Assembly (NCBI GenBank): GCA_045642565.1
Contig: JAZUJE010000024.1
Location: forward strand, 1-37,869
Length of the DNA: 37,869 bases
Source: UBA1764 sp045642565
GTDB lineage: Bacteria; Bacillota; Clostridia; Peptostreptococcales; Anaerovoracaceae
Direction of reading: 5' to 3'
Shown in pieces: positions 1 to 8,590 of this stretch. The notes beneath the pieces were generated by a model, which was given only the letters and a program-made list of their open reading frames with translations, was not told the DNA's origin and did no database searches. The position numbers and the translations under genes are program-made. Every line of letters starts with the position of its first letter. Position 1 is the first letter of the stretch.

Positions 1-31
1 TATTTCTACTATGTTTTTCATAAACATCCTT

Positions 32-109
32 TGGTGTACCTGACAGGAGTTGAACCTGCGGCCTTCGGAGTCGGAGTCCGACGCTCTAATCCAGCTGAGC
101 TACAGGTAC
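32..109 (-). tRNA. tRNA-Arg, anticodon CCG
   Basis: Read on the minus strand, this folds as a full cloverleaf. The acceptor stem is GTACCTG/CAGGTAC with discriminator A and an encoded CCA at 34-32. The D arm is GCTC/GAGC. The anticodon stem TCGGA/TCCGA has loop CTCCGAC, giving anticodon CCG, which reads the Arg codon CGG. The T stem GCAGG/CCTGT has a seven-base loop. All arms pair, so the gene looks functional. It lies 3' (minus sense) of a cluster of short hairpin repeats that occupy the place where its promoter would be expected, and I see no convincing promoter of its own. Confidence 0.96.
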
Positions 110-128
110 AAAATTATTTCAAAAATAA

Positions 129-263
129 GGAAAGCGTTAGCAATCCTTAGCATGTCAAGGAGGAAAGCGTTAGCAATCCTTGACGTCAATTATAACAGGT
201 GTACGCTTGTCGGACACCTGTTTCAATAGCATGTCAAGGAGGAAAGCGTTAGCAATCCTTGAC
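129..263. repeat. Three copies of a 20-bp repeat within imperfect hairpins
   Basis: The 20-mer GGAAAGCGTTAGCAATCCTT occurs at 129-148, 162-181 and 241-260. Copies two and three share a longer 34-bp unit (151-184 and 230-263) whose ends are inverted (GTCAAGG/CCTTGAC). The flanks of copy three extend this to a roughly 14-bp stem, ATAGCATGTCAAGG with CCTTGACATGCTAT. Between copies two and three lies another hairpin, ACAGGTGT/ACACCTGT, at about 196-222. The copies sit between tRNA-Arg and the EamA gene. They are too few and too unevenly spaced for a CRISPR array. Family unknown; a dispersed palindromic or MITE-like element is possible. Confidence 0.75.
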
Positions 264-290
264 ATGCTATTATATCATAAAAAACCACAA

Positions 291-322
291 TAAAAAAGAA
301 AACCCATTTTTTAGGTTTTCTT
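291..322 (-). terminator. Intrinsic terminator of the lipoprotein-EamA operon
   Basis: On the minus strand AAGAAAACC and GGTTTTCTT form a nine-base-pair stem around an AT-rich loop, followed by TTTTTA. It begins nine bases after the EamA stop codon, so it ends the two-gene transcript from the 1885 start. Confidence 0.85.
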
Positions 323-330
323 GTAATTAT

Positions 331-1191
331 CTACTTTTCAGCCTTTATTTGTGAATACAGCGCACCGCCTAAGATTAAAACAGCTCCTACCCATTGCAAA
401 ATACTAAGCTTCTCATTCAGTAAAAATGCTGAGAAAAACAAAGCTGAAGCAGGATCTATATACCCCAGAACTGCCAAACTTTGGCCATCTATATGTTTAA
501 TGCTTGAAAAATAGAGATAATATGCTAAAGCTGTATGCACTACACCTAAAATTATTAGAATTATTATGCTTTTCTTATCCAAATGGGCAAATTCACCACC
601 GTAGTTTGCAAAAGTATAAAATCCCATAACAATAGCAGCACCGAACATTTGAATATCAGTAAGTAATAAACCATCGAGTTTTCCGATGCTTTTATTTGCT
701 TTATTAATAAAAACGATTATTGAATACAACACGGCCGCAGCAAGGCTTAAAATAAAGCCACGTTTCGGATCTGCCCCACCAAGCTGAAGACCATTAATAA
801 GAAGCATGCCCACAATTGCCAAAAGCACACCAATTATTTTTCTTTTAGTGAGCTTTTCTTTTAACAAGAGCGTGCTGAGTATTATAACAAAAACCGGTTG
901 AAGGTAGTAAATCAAGGTTGCTGTACTAACATAGGTATACTTATATGCATCAAATAAAAGCAACCAATTAATTCCTATCAAGCCGCCGAGGAATAAAAGC
1001 AGAGCAAAGCTGGCAAATGGAACTTTTGTTTTAAGTTTGCCCGAAACAAGTAAAATCAAAAACAATGCCAGGCAAGCTATTGCTGCTCTGACAAAGACAA
1101 TCTGAGAAGTTGGGAGACTTAATTGTGTAACAAAAACTCCCAGACTTCCGTATATTAACATTGCTATTATAACTTTAATTTTTTGGCTCAT
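331..1191 (-). CDS. EamA/DMT-family permease (drug/metabolite transporter)
   Basis: This is a 286-residue integral membrane protein with about ten hydrophobic helices and an internal duplication typical of the ten-TM EamA family. Typical features are the N-terminal AMLIYGSLGVFV helix, the E-K-L-T region after the STATLIYYLQPVF helix in repeat one, and the matching ALAYYLYFSSIKHIDGQSLAVLGYIDP region in repeat two. Such proteins export or import small metabolites across the cell membrane; the substrate cannot be read from sequence. The ATG has AGGA four bases upstream. The gene overlaps the 3' end of the upstream lipoprotein by 17 bp, so the two are translationally coupled. An intrinsic terminator follows directly. 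Confidence 0.9.
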   Translation of the reverse strand: MSQKIKVIIAMLIYGSLGVFVTQLSLPTSQIVFVRAAIACLALFLILLVSGKLKTKVPFASFALLLFLGGLIGINWLLLFDAYKYTYVSTATLIYYLQPVFVIILSTLLLKEKLTKRKIIGVLLAIVGMLLINGLQLGGADPKRGFILSLAAAVLYSIIVFINKANKSIGKLDGLLLTDIQMFGAAIVMGFYTFANYGGEFAHLDKKSIIILIILGVVHTALAYYLYFSSIKHIDGQSLAVLGYIDPASALFFSAFLLNEKLSILQWVGAVLILGGALYSQIKAEK

Positions 1192-1885
1192 CTGATCCTA
1201 TATACTTATATCCTACAACTATATATGGCATAATATGCCCGCCATCATCTTCAACATCAAAATTCTCTTTGAGATAGTCATGCCAATCAGCTAAATAGAC
1301 TTCATAATGATATACAGTCGGGTTATCGGTCTTGGTAGATAAAGCAATATTTAAAACATATTTACAATTTGTCGAATCAAATACTTCTGTGATAGATTCT
1401 AAGCCACTGTTAAAATTGTTCACATCAAGAGGGATAAGGTCTATTACGCCGCTTCCAGGATCGGCTGATGCTGAATAACTTTCTTTATAGCTTGGAGTAT
1501 TGTTCTTATACCAAGATTCATATAAAAATGTCTTTGCAAATTCAAGCATATTATCCCAAGACAAATGGTAGACTCCGGCAACATCTATATTGGCAATTTG
1601 TTCAATCTTTTCATAGGATGAAACTGCTATTGCAACAATATTCCAAAACTCCTCTGCAGGAACATCTGCATAATCAATACTATTTCCCAAAATATGGTTA
1701 TACTCAACAAATTTTTCAACAGGAACAAGCATATCGGCCACTTCTGAATAGATAGGGTCATCTGTTGATAACATCTTACCTTCAAACTCACCACTATGCC
1801 CTCTGCCAACATTTCTAGTTTTCCCGCAAGAAACGAGTCCAACACACATTAAAATTGTCAATAATATACAAATGATTCTTTTCAT
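1175..1885 (-). CDS. Putative lipoprotein of unknown function
   Basis: The 236-residue product starts MKRIICILLTILMCVGLVSCG: a short basic n-region, a hydrophobic core and a lipobox (LVSC) ending at Cys20, so it should be lipidated and held on the outer face of the membrane. The rest is soluble and acidic, with no domain I recognise. The reading frame stays open to an ATG at 1927, but I place the start at 1885 because of the signal peptide and because a promoter (TTGACT, 17 bp, TACAAT) lies inside the longer version. The -10 box ends six bases before this ATG, predicting a leaderless mRNA. It is co-transcribed with the EamA permease. Confidence 0.75.
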   Translation of the reverse strand: MKRIICILLTILMCVGLVSCGKTRNVGRGHSGEFEGKMLSTDDPIYSEVADMLVPVEKFVEYNHILGNSIDYADVPAEEFWNIVAIAVSSYEKIEQIANIDVAGVYHLSWDNMLEFAKTFLYESWYKNNTPSYKESYSASADPGSGVIDLIPLDVNNFNSGLESITEVFDSTNCKYVLNIALSTKTDNPTVYHYEVYLADWHDYLKENFDVEDDGGHIMPYIVVGYKYIGSDEPKN

Positions 1886-1891
1886 ATATTT

Positions 1892-1920
1892 ATTGTATTT
1901 TATTTTGAACTTATAGTCAA
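1892..1920 (-). promoter_or_regulatory. Sigma-A-type promoter for the lipoprotein-EamA operon, leaderless
   Basis: The -35 TTGACT (1920-1915) and the -10 TACAAT (1897-1892) are separated by exactly 17 bp. Only six bases (AAATAT) separate the -10 from the ATG at 1885, so transcription should begin at or within a base of the start codon. There is no Shine-Dalgarno sequence. Confidence 0.7.
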
Positions 1921-1975
1921 ATCTCATAAATATATGTAAAGATCAAATATAGATAGAAAACAAGGCCAGTTTTTA

Positions 1976-1984
1976 TGGTATACT
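1976..1984 (+). promoter_or_regulatory. Extended -10 promoter for the MBOAT-DHHW pair, near-leaderless
   Basis: TGGTATACT is an extended -10 (TG at 1976-1977, TATACT at 1979-1984). No good -35 is visible. Nine bases separate it from the ATG at 1994, so the expected start is near A1991, leaving a 5' UTR of about three bases. No Shine-Dalgarno sequence is present. Confidence 0.6.
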
Positions 1985-1993
1985 AACTGTATT

Positions 1994-3319
1994 ATGGTTT
2001 TTAACAGTATTACATTCCTTTTTTGGTTTTTACCAGTATTTTTAATATTGTTTTATATATGCAGGCTTAAAATGAGAAATGCTCTTATTTTAATTGCCAG
2101 CTTTTTAGTGTGCGCTTGGGGAAGCGAGTATGGGCTTGATTTTTTGGTCGGCTTCATAATCGTAAACTGGGCCTTCGGTCTTTTGATTGAAAAAAAGCAG
2201 AGCACGCTCCCGCTTGCAATAGTTTGCGACATAGCATTTTTGTGCCTGTTTAAATATTTTGGTTTTGTTGATAATATGCCTATCGGGCTTTCATTTTTCA
2301 CTTTAAGTGGAATCTCTTATTGTTGCGATGTAGCAAAAAAAGATACTCCGGCAGAAAAGAATCCAGGAAAGCTTGCGTTATACATAGCATTCTTCCCAAA
2401 ACTAAGCATGGGACCAATAGTCCAATATACCGACTTTGCAGAGCAACTTGATAAAAATACACGTGTAGAAGCCACAGAAATTGCCAACGGATTATTTAGA
2501 TTTACTATTGGGCTTGCTAAGAAAATTATCATTGCAGGATCTTTAGTTGATATCACAAATTATTGCTGGTTAGATGCTGCTCAATCTACAGCATCTGCCT
2601 GGCTTGGTTTAATAGGATTTTCGCTCCAGCTATATTATGACTTTTCAGGATATTCAGATATGGCTTTAGGCCTTTCAGAACTTCTTGGATTCAAGTTTAA
2701 AGAAAACTTTTTATATCCTTATCAAGCATCAAGTCTTTCTGAGTTTTGGAATCACTGGCATACATCGCTCGGCGAATGGTTTAGAAAATATCTCTACTAT
2801 CCTCTTGGCGGAAGCAGACAAGGAAACAAAAAAACTTTTGTAAATCTTCTGATAGTCTGGATTGCTACAGGCCTTTGGCATGGGAACAATTTAAGCTTAA
2901 TTTGTTGGGGCTTATTCTTATTCATATTCGTATGGATAGAGCATGTCTTGAAGCTTAAAGATAAATTGCCAAAACCTTTAGGAATTTTAATTACTGATTT
3001 TATTGTAATTATTGGGTGGGTATTTTTTAATTCGGCATCAGTACCAGAAGCCCTCCAATATTTAACATACCTGTTTGGCGGAGCAGCAGCAAACTCCAGC
3101 GGAATTTCATCAATGTATTACAATAATACTTTACCTATGCTACTTATTGCAGGCATTGGATGTACTTCATTCCCGAAGACATGCACAAAATTAATCTTTG
3201 ACGAAGACACTGCTGTTACAACAATAGTTAAGTGTTTGTTTATGCTTGCAATACTTGTTGTATCAGTAATATTTATAGTATCTCTTGGTTACACACCATT
3301 TATTTATGAGAGTTTTTAA
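1994..3319 (+). CDS. MBOAT-family O-acyltransferase (AlgI/DltB-like)
   Basis: This 441-residue polytopic membrane protein carries the MBOAT hallmarks: LQLYYDFSGYSDMA near residue 210, FWNHWHTSLGEWFRKYLYYP from about residue 251, and the catalytic-histidine motif WHG with His296. In AlgI-type systems the protein moves an acyl group, usually acetyl, across the membrane for transfer to a polysaccharide. It is slightly shorter than many AlgI proteins. It lies three bases upstream of a DHHW/AlgJ-like partner, the usual pairing. No glycan synthase genes lie nearby, so the acceptor is unknown. The start matches the common MVFNS opening of the family and sits about three bases from the predicted transcription start. 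Confidence 0.9.
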   Translation: MVFNSITFLFWFLPVFLILFYICRLKMRNALILIASFLVCAWGSEYGLDFLVGFIIVNWAFGLLIEKKQSTLPLAIVCDIAFLCLFKYFGFVDNMPIGLSFFTLSGISYCCDVAKKDTPAEKNPGKLALYIAFFPKLSMGPIVQYTDFAEQLDKNTRVEATEIANGLFRFTIGLAKKIIIAGSLVDITNYCWLDAAQSTASAWLGLIGFSLQLYYDFSGYSDMALGLSELLGFKFKENFLYPYQASSLSEFWNHWHTSLGEWFRKYLYYPLGGSRQGNKKTFVNLLIVWIATGLWHGNNLSLICWGLFLFIFVWIEHVLKLKDKLPKPLGILITDFIVIIGWVFFNSASVPEALQYLTYLFGGAAANSSGISSMYYNNTLPMLLIAGIGCTSFPKTCTKLIFDEDTAVTTIVKCLFMLAILVVSVIFIVSLGYTPFIYESF

Positions 3320-3322
3320 TTA

Positions 3323-4492
3323 ATGACGAAGAAAAATTTTTACACATATCCTATAATAATTCTCTTTACACTTTTCGTATGTGCTATTTTTGTTATATCA
3401 CTATTTACAGAGCCAAAAGAATATAACGAAAAAGAAGAGAAAGCTTTGGCGCAGCAACCAAAGATTTACGAATGCGCAAGCTTTCATGATTTTGCAAAAG
3501 CTTGGGATGCTTATGTCTCAGATCAATTCCCTTGGAGAAATGAGATAATTTCGGCAAAGCAAGAAACCGAAATTACAGGTGAGGATACTATCGTTGACGA
3601 AGTATATGTACTAAGCACAGATTATTTATTTACATATACATGGCCTACTCAGAATAAAGATGTTCAAAGTTTAATGGAAGCTATTACAAAAAAACGCGAT
3701 GAATGTCACCTTCCATTTACATATATAATCGTTCCGCAGAAAAACTTAATTTTAGCAGAGCAAGAAGAAAGCATTGATATAACCATAGATGAAAATAACA
3801 CAACACGCTTAACTACAGCTCTTGATAATTACAAAATTCCTAAGATAAATTGCTGTGACTATTTAAGAAGCTTCCCTTTAGAAGAACGTGCAGACTTTTT
3901 CTATAAAACAGACTTCCATTGGAATGAGTACGGTGCTTATATTGCCGCAGATTATATTGCACAAAACCTTGCAGCAACAAGAACGATTAAAAAAGAATCT
4001 GTCCCTCTTGATACAGATTTTATCTGGACAGACTTGACAGGACTTGCATATCTTGGCGACTTGCAAAAACGTTTTTCTGATGAGGTAACCGTAGAAGAGT
4101 ATATCCCTTTTTATGTCGCCGTAGATGGAGAAAACTTCAAATATTATACCGAGCTTAATGGTAATGAAGTTCCAAGAAACACAATTGTCGCAACGGGCTT
4201 ATATTCAAACCCTCTTGATTACAACAAGCTTTCAATTTACAACTTGGGATATTTAAGAGTCGAAAACCCTAATGCTGCAGAAGATAAGCATGTGCTCATT
4301 TTAAAAGACAGCTATGAATGCTGCCTCACAGATTATTTCAGTGAAATGTTTACTGAAATTGATATTGTAGATCCTCGTTCAAAATGTCCCGATTTTGACA
4401 AAATTATCAAAGAAAGAGATATTGATTTAGTCTTTATGTTCTACCATAACAGCAACATAAGCCAGGATTTAATTAAATACTTAAACAAATAA
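3323..4492 (+). CDS. DHHW/AlgX-AlgJ-like O-acetyltransferase partner
   Basis: The 389-residue protein has an N-terminal membrane anchor (residues 10-29) and an extracytoplasmic SGNH-like domain. Visible signature elements are FPWRNEII near residue 70, the TDFHWNEYGAY block with Asp197 and His199 (the DHHW/AlgJ family Asp-x-His-Trp), and a late KDSY block that probably supplies the serine nucleophile. In AlgJ/AlgX proteins this triad transfers the acetyl group supplied by the MBOAT partner to an extracellular glycan. The start codon comes just after the MBOAT stop, so translation is coupled. A bidirectional terminator follows. Function is inferred from the pair; the glycan is unknown. Confidence 0.82.
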   Translation: MTKKNFYTYPIIILFTLFVCAIFVISLFTEPKEYNEKEEKALAQQPKIYECASFHDFAKAWDAYVSDQFPWRNEIISAKQETEITGEDTIVDEVYVLSTDYLFTYTWPTQNKDVQSLMEAITKKRDECHLPFTYIIVPQKNLILAEQEESIDITIDENNTTRLTTALDNYKIPKINCCDYLRSFPLEERADFFYKTDFHWNEYGAYIAADYIAQNLAATRTIKKESVPLDTDFIWTDLTGLAYLGDLQKRFSDEVTVEEYIPFYVAVDGENFKYYTELNGNEVPRNTIVATGLYSNPLDYNKLSIYNLGYLRVENPNAAEDKHVLILKDSYECCLTDYFSEMFTEIDIVDPRSKCPDFDKIIKERDIDLVFMFYHNSNISQDLIKYLNK

Positions 4493-4498
4493 TTAGCT

Positions 4499-4534
4499 AA
4501 AAAAAAGCTCCTGCAATAGCAGGAGCTTTTTTTT
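4499..4534. terminator. Bidirectional terminator between the DHHW gene and the RND pump
   Basis: GCTCCTGC and GCAGGAGC form an eight-base-pair stem with an AATA loop, flanked by an A-run on the left and a T-run on the right, so it works in both directions. The T-run overlaps the TAA stop codon of the convergent RND gene at 4535-4533. Confidence 0.93.
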
Positions 4535-7500
4535 ATTCTTCTACCTCAACATGAAGAGGTTGTTTCTTAAAGAAAATATCATATATGATTGGTATTATAT
4601 ATAATGTCATAAATGTTGCATAAGTTAAACCACCCATAATTACCATAGCCATTCCGCCGCCCATTTGGGAGCCAATATCTTGTCCTAAAAGTAATTTGCT
4701 CATAGCGAGTATGGTTGTTAACGCCGTCATAAGAATAGGACGCATACGCGTTTTGCCGGTTTCTACCAGTGCCGCCCTTCTTTCCATGCCTTCAACTCTA
4801 AGTTGATTTACATAGTCTACAAACACGATACCATTGTTTACTACAGTACCCATCAATATAGTGAATCCCATAATTGACATTATGGATAATTTTTCACCCA
4901 TAATCAGTAATCCGGCCATGCCACCTGTAAATGCAAGAGGCACTGTGAAAAGTACAATAAACGGCGAAAGCAAGCTTTGGAATTGTGCAACCATTACCAA
5001 ATAAATAAAGAGGAAACCAAGTGCTATCAGTTTTGCCATTTGAACAATCATATCGTTTACCGACTCTGACTCTCCGGATAGTTCAATTCTATAGCCTGAC
5101 GGAACCTTGTATTCTTCAATTAATGGCTCAAGTTCTCTTGCAAGAAGTGTAGCATTTTCACCTTCTGCTACAGTTGCCGAAACTGTCATATAACGGCTAT
5201 TCTCAGATCTCGTCAATGTTGCAAGAGTCTTTTCTTCTTTGATTTCTGCAAAATCACGAAGTGCGTAGGTCTTCACTGTCTGATTTCCGTCACTATCAAC
5301 CCCTGAAACATCTATTGTGTAATCAAGAAGATTTTCTTTTGTTATAGGTTTTGTTCCATCTTCAATTTCTACAGCCATATCAATGCCATCAATTGTTAAT
5401 GTTGTAGCATCAATAGTATTAGCAATTTTTCCGGAAAGCTCGCCATATACCTGTGCAACAGAAAGGCCATAAGACATTGCTTTATTCTTGTCTATATAAA
5501 GGTGAATTACATCATCGCCCTCTTCCAAACCGTTGCTTATATTTTCATATCCGTCAACCTGTGCAACAATCTTCATAAGGTCTTCTGTTATTTTTTCTAC
5601 CTCGTCAAGATTTTGTCCATACACTTGAATATTTAATCCCGAACCTGTCAGCATCGACATATCCATTTCATTCGCCGAAATAGAAATTTCGCAATCCATA
5701 TCTGCCGTCACTTCTTCGATGTCATTTACAATGCGCTTAATTTCTTTTTCCGAAGGATTATCGCCCTCAAGCAATACATAGCAGAGGTAATCGTGATATG
5801 AGCCGGAGCCACCAGATGATGGAGAACTGAACATTGATAACATACTTCCTGATGTCATTGCGCTGGCATTTTCGACGCCATCAATTGCAACTACAGATTC
5901 CAATATGTTATCTGCAATTTCATATGCTTCAGCTCTTGTCTTTTCTTCATTAACCTCGACTGTAATAGCTAAAGGTTCTGCATACATATCAGGAATCATA
6001 ACTATACCCATCTTGATAATTGCAAATACTGAAGCAGCTAAAAGTGCTATTGTAACAAACAAAGGAACAAACTTATGTTTTAAACACCAGCTAAGAGAAC
6101 GCCCGTATTTTTCCATGAGTTTATCAAATGCCGGATGAACTTTTTCTCTTGAGTTCTTAAGCAAAGTTGAGCCTGCTGCAGGAACAACAGACAATGCAAC
6201 AAGCAGTGATGATACAAGGCAAAATACAACACTAAATGCCATTGGAATCAGCAAGTCTTTTACAAGGCCTTTAGTAAATAGCATTGGCAAAAATACACAA
6301 ATAGTTGTAAGTGTCGAAGATATAATTGGAGCTGCGACCTGCTTTGCGCCAACTACGGCAGCCTTATTTGCAGGCATACCAAGAGTCTTTAATCTATAAA
6401 TGTTTTCAATAACTACTATAGAGTTATCTACAAGCATACCTACGCCAAGCGCAAGGCCTGAAAGTGTCATAATATTTAAGCTTATCTTTGCGAAGTACAA
6501 GCAAACAATCGCAAGCAGTACTGACAGTGGAATGCTTATTGCAACGACCAGTGTCGGTTTCACATCTTTAAGGAATATAGCAAGTATAATAATCGCAAGA
6601 AAAGCACCGATTATCATACTTTCAAGTATACTGCTTGTAATCAAATCGATATAGTCGCCTTGGTTAAAGAAGTTAATGCTATGCATACCAGGGAATTTCT
6701 CTTCGAGAGCCTTTGCAGCCTCGATAACGCTATCTCCAACTTCTTTTGTAGAATATGTACTTCCCTTATATACAGCTAAAGTTACACTTTGTTCTCCATT
6801 AAGTTTGGAATATGTATCATCGGAATTATCAATAACTGTAATATTGGTAACATCTGCTATAGCTACATCACCAATTTCATCAATGTGAGTAAGAACAGTA
6901 TTATTCAAATCTTCAATTGAAGAAATATTTTCACCAACTTTAAGTAACCAGCTGTTATCATCTTTATCATCGATATATCCGGCAGGCATTTCAAAGTTTT
7001 GAGCATAAATAAGTTGTGCTAATACGCTAAGTTGCAGCAACTGATCTGCATTTGCAGATTTTAATGCCACATTACGCTGCTTATAATATGTATCCAAAGA
7101 GTCTCTATATGTTTCCCAACTTTCGTCTAATTGTTTTTGACTGTCATCGAGCGTATCAGGAACCCCTTCAAGCGCCTCCTTTGCAGAATCAAGCTGATCG
7201 GCTGCGGCATCAAGTTGAGACTCTCCGGCTTCGATTTGACTTTTTGCCATTTCGAGCATACTAAGGCCACTTGAAATATTAGAGGCAGCTGCAGCCCAAA
7301 CACCAGGCCATGTAGATTTCATACTTGCCCATTGAGCATTTGTTATATTTGAAGCGTCCATATTGATAGTATCAAGTCCGGCGCCCTCTCTAAGAGCATT
7401 ATAGCCGGTGATGATCAAATCAATACTATCAATAGCAGGATCGAGCTCTTTTTTTATAGCTCTAAGCTCTGAAAGTTGCTTCTCAAGTTCTGGGAGCATT

Positions 7501-8486
7501 GCCTTCTGTTCTGGATCGCCAGAAATACTGATCACAAAAATACTTTGTTCAAGCTTTTTTATGCCATCATCAAGTTCTTTGGATTGGGCACCTAATGTTA
7601 CAGGCCCACCTACAGCATCAATCGCAGCAAAAGCTTCGCTCATATCTGCTAATTGGTTAATTTGTTCTTGAGCATCTTCCAAGTCTGAAATGCTATTATT
7701 AATATCCTTTTTTTCTTTAGCAAGATCTGTTACGCCTTGTTCATAATCTTCAAGACCATCATAGTATTCCCGCCATTGATCCGGCAAATCTGCCCAAGCA
7801 TCATCAATAGCTTTCTGTCCATCATCAAGCTTTTCTTTAGCATCATTAAGCTTATTCAAAGCTTTTGCAAATGCTTTATTTGTTTTTGCAAGAATCTTAT
7901 CATTAAGGGCATTAACTTTACTTTCATCCAGTTCAATATGAATAGTTTTTTCCACAAGTCCTATGCTGGTAACACTTGCAACACCTTCAACACGTTCTAT
8001 AGCAGGGATAATTTCATCTTTCGCAAAGCTCGTTAAATCATATATATCTTTTCCATCATACTCAAAACCTACATATGCCGTAGCCAGCATATCTGCAGAT
8101 ACTTCTATAATTGATGGGGTTCCGACATCATCCGGAAGTGTAGCCTCAACAGGATCTAATGCACTAAAGACCTTTACCAAAGCTGCATCCATATCGGTCT
8201 CCTCGGCGAATTCGAGCTGAACCATTGAATAGTTTTCAGCACTCGTCGATGACACCGCCTCAACACCGTTTACTGTTCCAAGAGCAGCTTCTAAAGGCAT
8301 AGTTAAATCTGATTCAACCTTTTCAGGAGATGCTCCCGGATATGTTGTAACTACTATAAGATATGGCAATGAAACTTCAGGAAGTAAATCTGCTGTCATT
8401 TGTGTAAGACTTACGATTCCTAAAGCTATTACCATAATTACCGCAACAAGGACGGTAAAAGGTTTTTTAACACTTTGCTTAATCAT
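4533..8486 (-). CDS. Large RND-family efflux transporter with a coiled-coil-like insert
   Basis: The 1317-residue protein has the AcrB/SwrC layout: TM1 (about 10-28), a porter domain, a helix bundle from about 620, a second half starting near 800 and a final bundle from about 1150. It is about 270 residues longer than AcrB because of an acidic, helical, repeat-like insert (about 196-480) rich in L-D-x-A-x-x-Q-L patterns. The first-half motif LGVGMLVDNSIVVIENI places Asp687-Asn688 where AcrB has Asp407-Asp408, and Asn1217 lies where AcrB has Lys940. No membrane-fusion partner is adjacent. The substrate is unknown; a drug, lipid or surfactant exporter is likely. The ATG has a GAGG site. Confidence 0.9.
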   Translation of the reverse strand: MIKQSVKKPFTVLVAVIMVIALGIVSLTQMTADLLPEVSLPYLIVVTTYPGASPEKVESDLTMPLEAALGTVNGVEAVSSTSAENYSMVQLEFAEETDMDAALVKVFSALDPVEATLPDDVGTPSIIEVSADMLATAYVGFEYDGKDIYDLTSFAKDEIIPAIERVEGVASVTSIGLVEKTIHIELDESKVNALNDKILAKTNKAFAKALNKLNDAKEKLDDGQKAIDDAWADLPDQWREYYDGLEDYEQGVTDLAKEKKDINNSISDLEDAQEQINQLADMSEAFAAIDAVGGPVTLGAQSKELDDGIKKLEQSIFVISISGDPEQKAMLPELEKQLSELRAIKKELDPAIDSIDLIITGYNALREGAGLDTINMDASNITNAQWASMKSTWPGVWAAAASNISSGLSMLEMAKSQIEAGESQLDAAADQLDSAKEALEGVPDTLDDSQKQLDESWETYRDSLDTYYKQRNVALKSANADQLLQLSVLAQLIYAQNFEMPAGYIDDKDDNSWLLKVGENISSIEDLNNTVLTHIDEIGDVAIADVTNITVIDNSDDTYSKLNGEQSVTLAVYKGSTYSTKEVGDSVIEAAKALEEKFPGMHSINFFNQGDYIDLITSSILESMIIGAFLAIIILAIFLKDVKPTLVVAISIPLSVLLAIVCLYFAKISLNIMTLSGLALGVGMLVDNSIVVIENIYRLKTLGMPANKAAVVGAKQVAAPIISSTLTTICVFLPMLFTKGLVKDLLIPMAFSVVFCLVSSLLVALSVVPAAGSTLLKNSREKVHPAFDKLMEKYGRSLSWCLKHKFVPLFVTIALLAASVFAIIKMGIVMIPDMYAEPLAITVEVNEEKTRAEAYEIADNILESVVAIDGVENASAMTSGSMLSMFSSPSSGGSGSYHDYLCYVLLEGDNPSEKEIKRIVNDIEEVTADMDCEISISANEMDMSMLTGSGLNIQVYGQNLDEVEKITEDLMKIVAQVDGYENISNGLEEGDDVIHLYIDKNKAMSYGLSVAQVYGELSGKIANTIDATTLTIDGIDMAVEIEDGTKPITKENLLDYTIDVSGVDSDGNQTVKTYALRDFAEIKEEKTLATLTRSENSRYMTVSATVAEGENATLLARELEPLIEEYKVPSGYRIELSGESESVNDMIVQMAKLIALGFLFIYLVMVAQFQSLLSPFIVLFTVPLAFTGGMAGLLIMGEKLSIMSIMGFTILMGTVVNNGIVFVDYVNQLRVEGMERRAALVETGKTRMRPILMTALTTILAMSKLLLGQDIGSQMGGGMAMVIMGGLTYATFMTLYIIPIIYDIFFKKQPLHVEVEE

Positions 8487-8552
8487 GAAATTATCCTCTT
8501 TTTTGTATAATAAAACAGTATATTATATAATAGTCTCGCTGAAATAAAGCTT

Positions 8553-8585
8553 AAAAAGACCCTTTGTTTTACCAAAGAGTCTTTA
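8553..8585 (-). terminator. Intrinsic terminator of the serC-serA-DUF1015 operon
   Basis: On the minus strand AAGACTCTTTG pairs with CAAAGGGTCTT (one G-U) and is followed by TTT. It starts a few bases after the DUF1015 stop codon and separates the serine operon from the RND gene, whose own promoter must lie in the remaining ~70 bp. Confidence 0.85.
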
Positions 8586-8590
8586 AATTT

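Noticed and set aside
129..263. Possible small CRISPR array
   Set aside because: Only three repeat copies at unequal spacing (33 and 79 bp), each forming part of larger palindromes, and no cas gene nearby.
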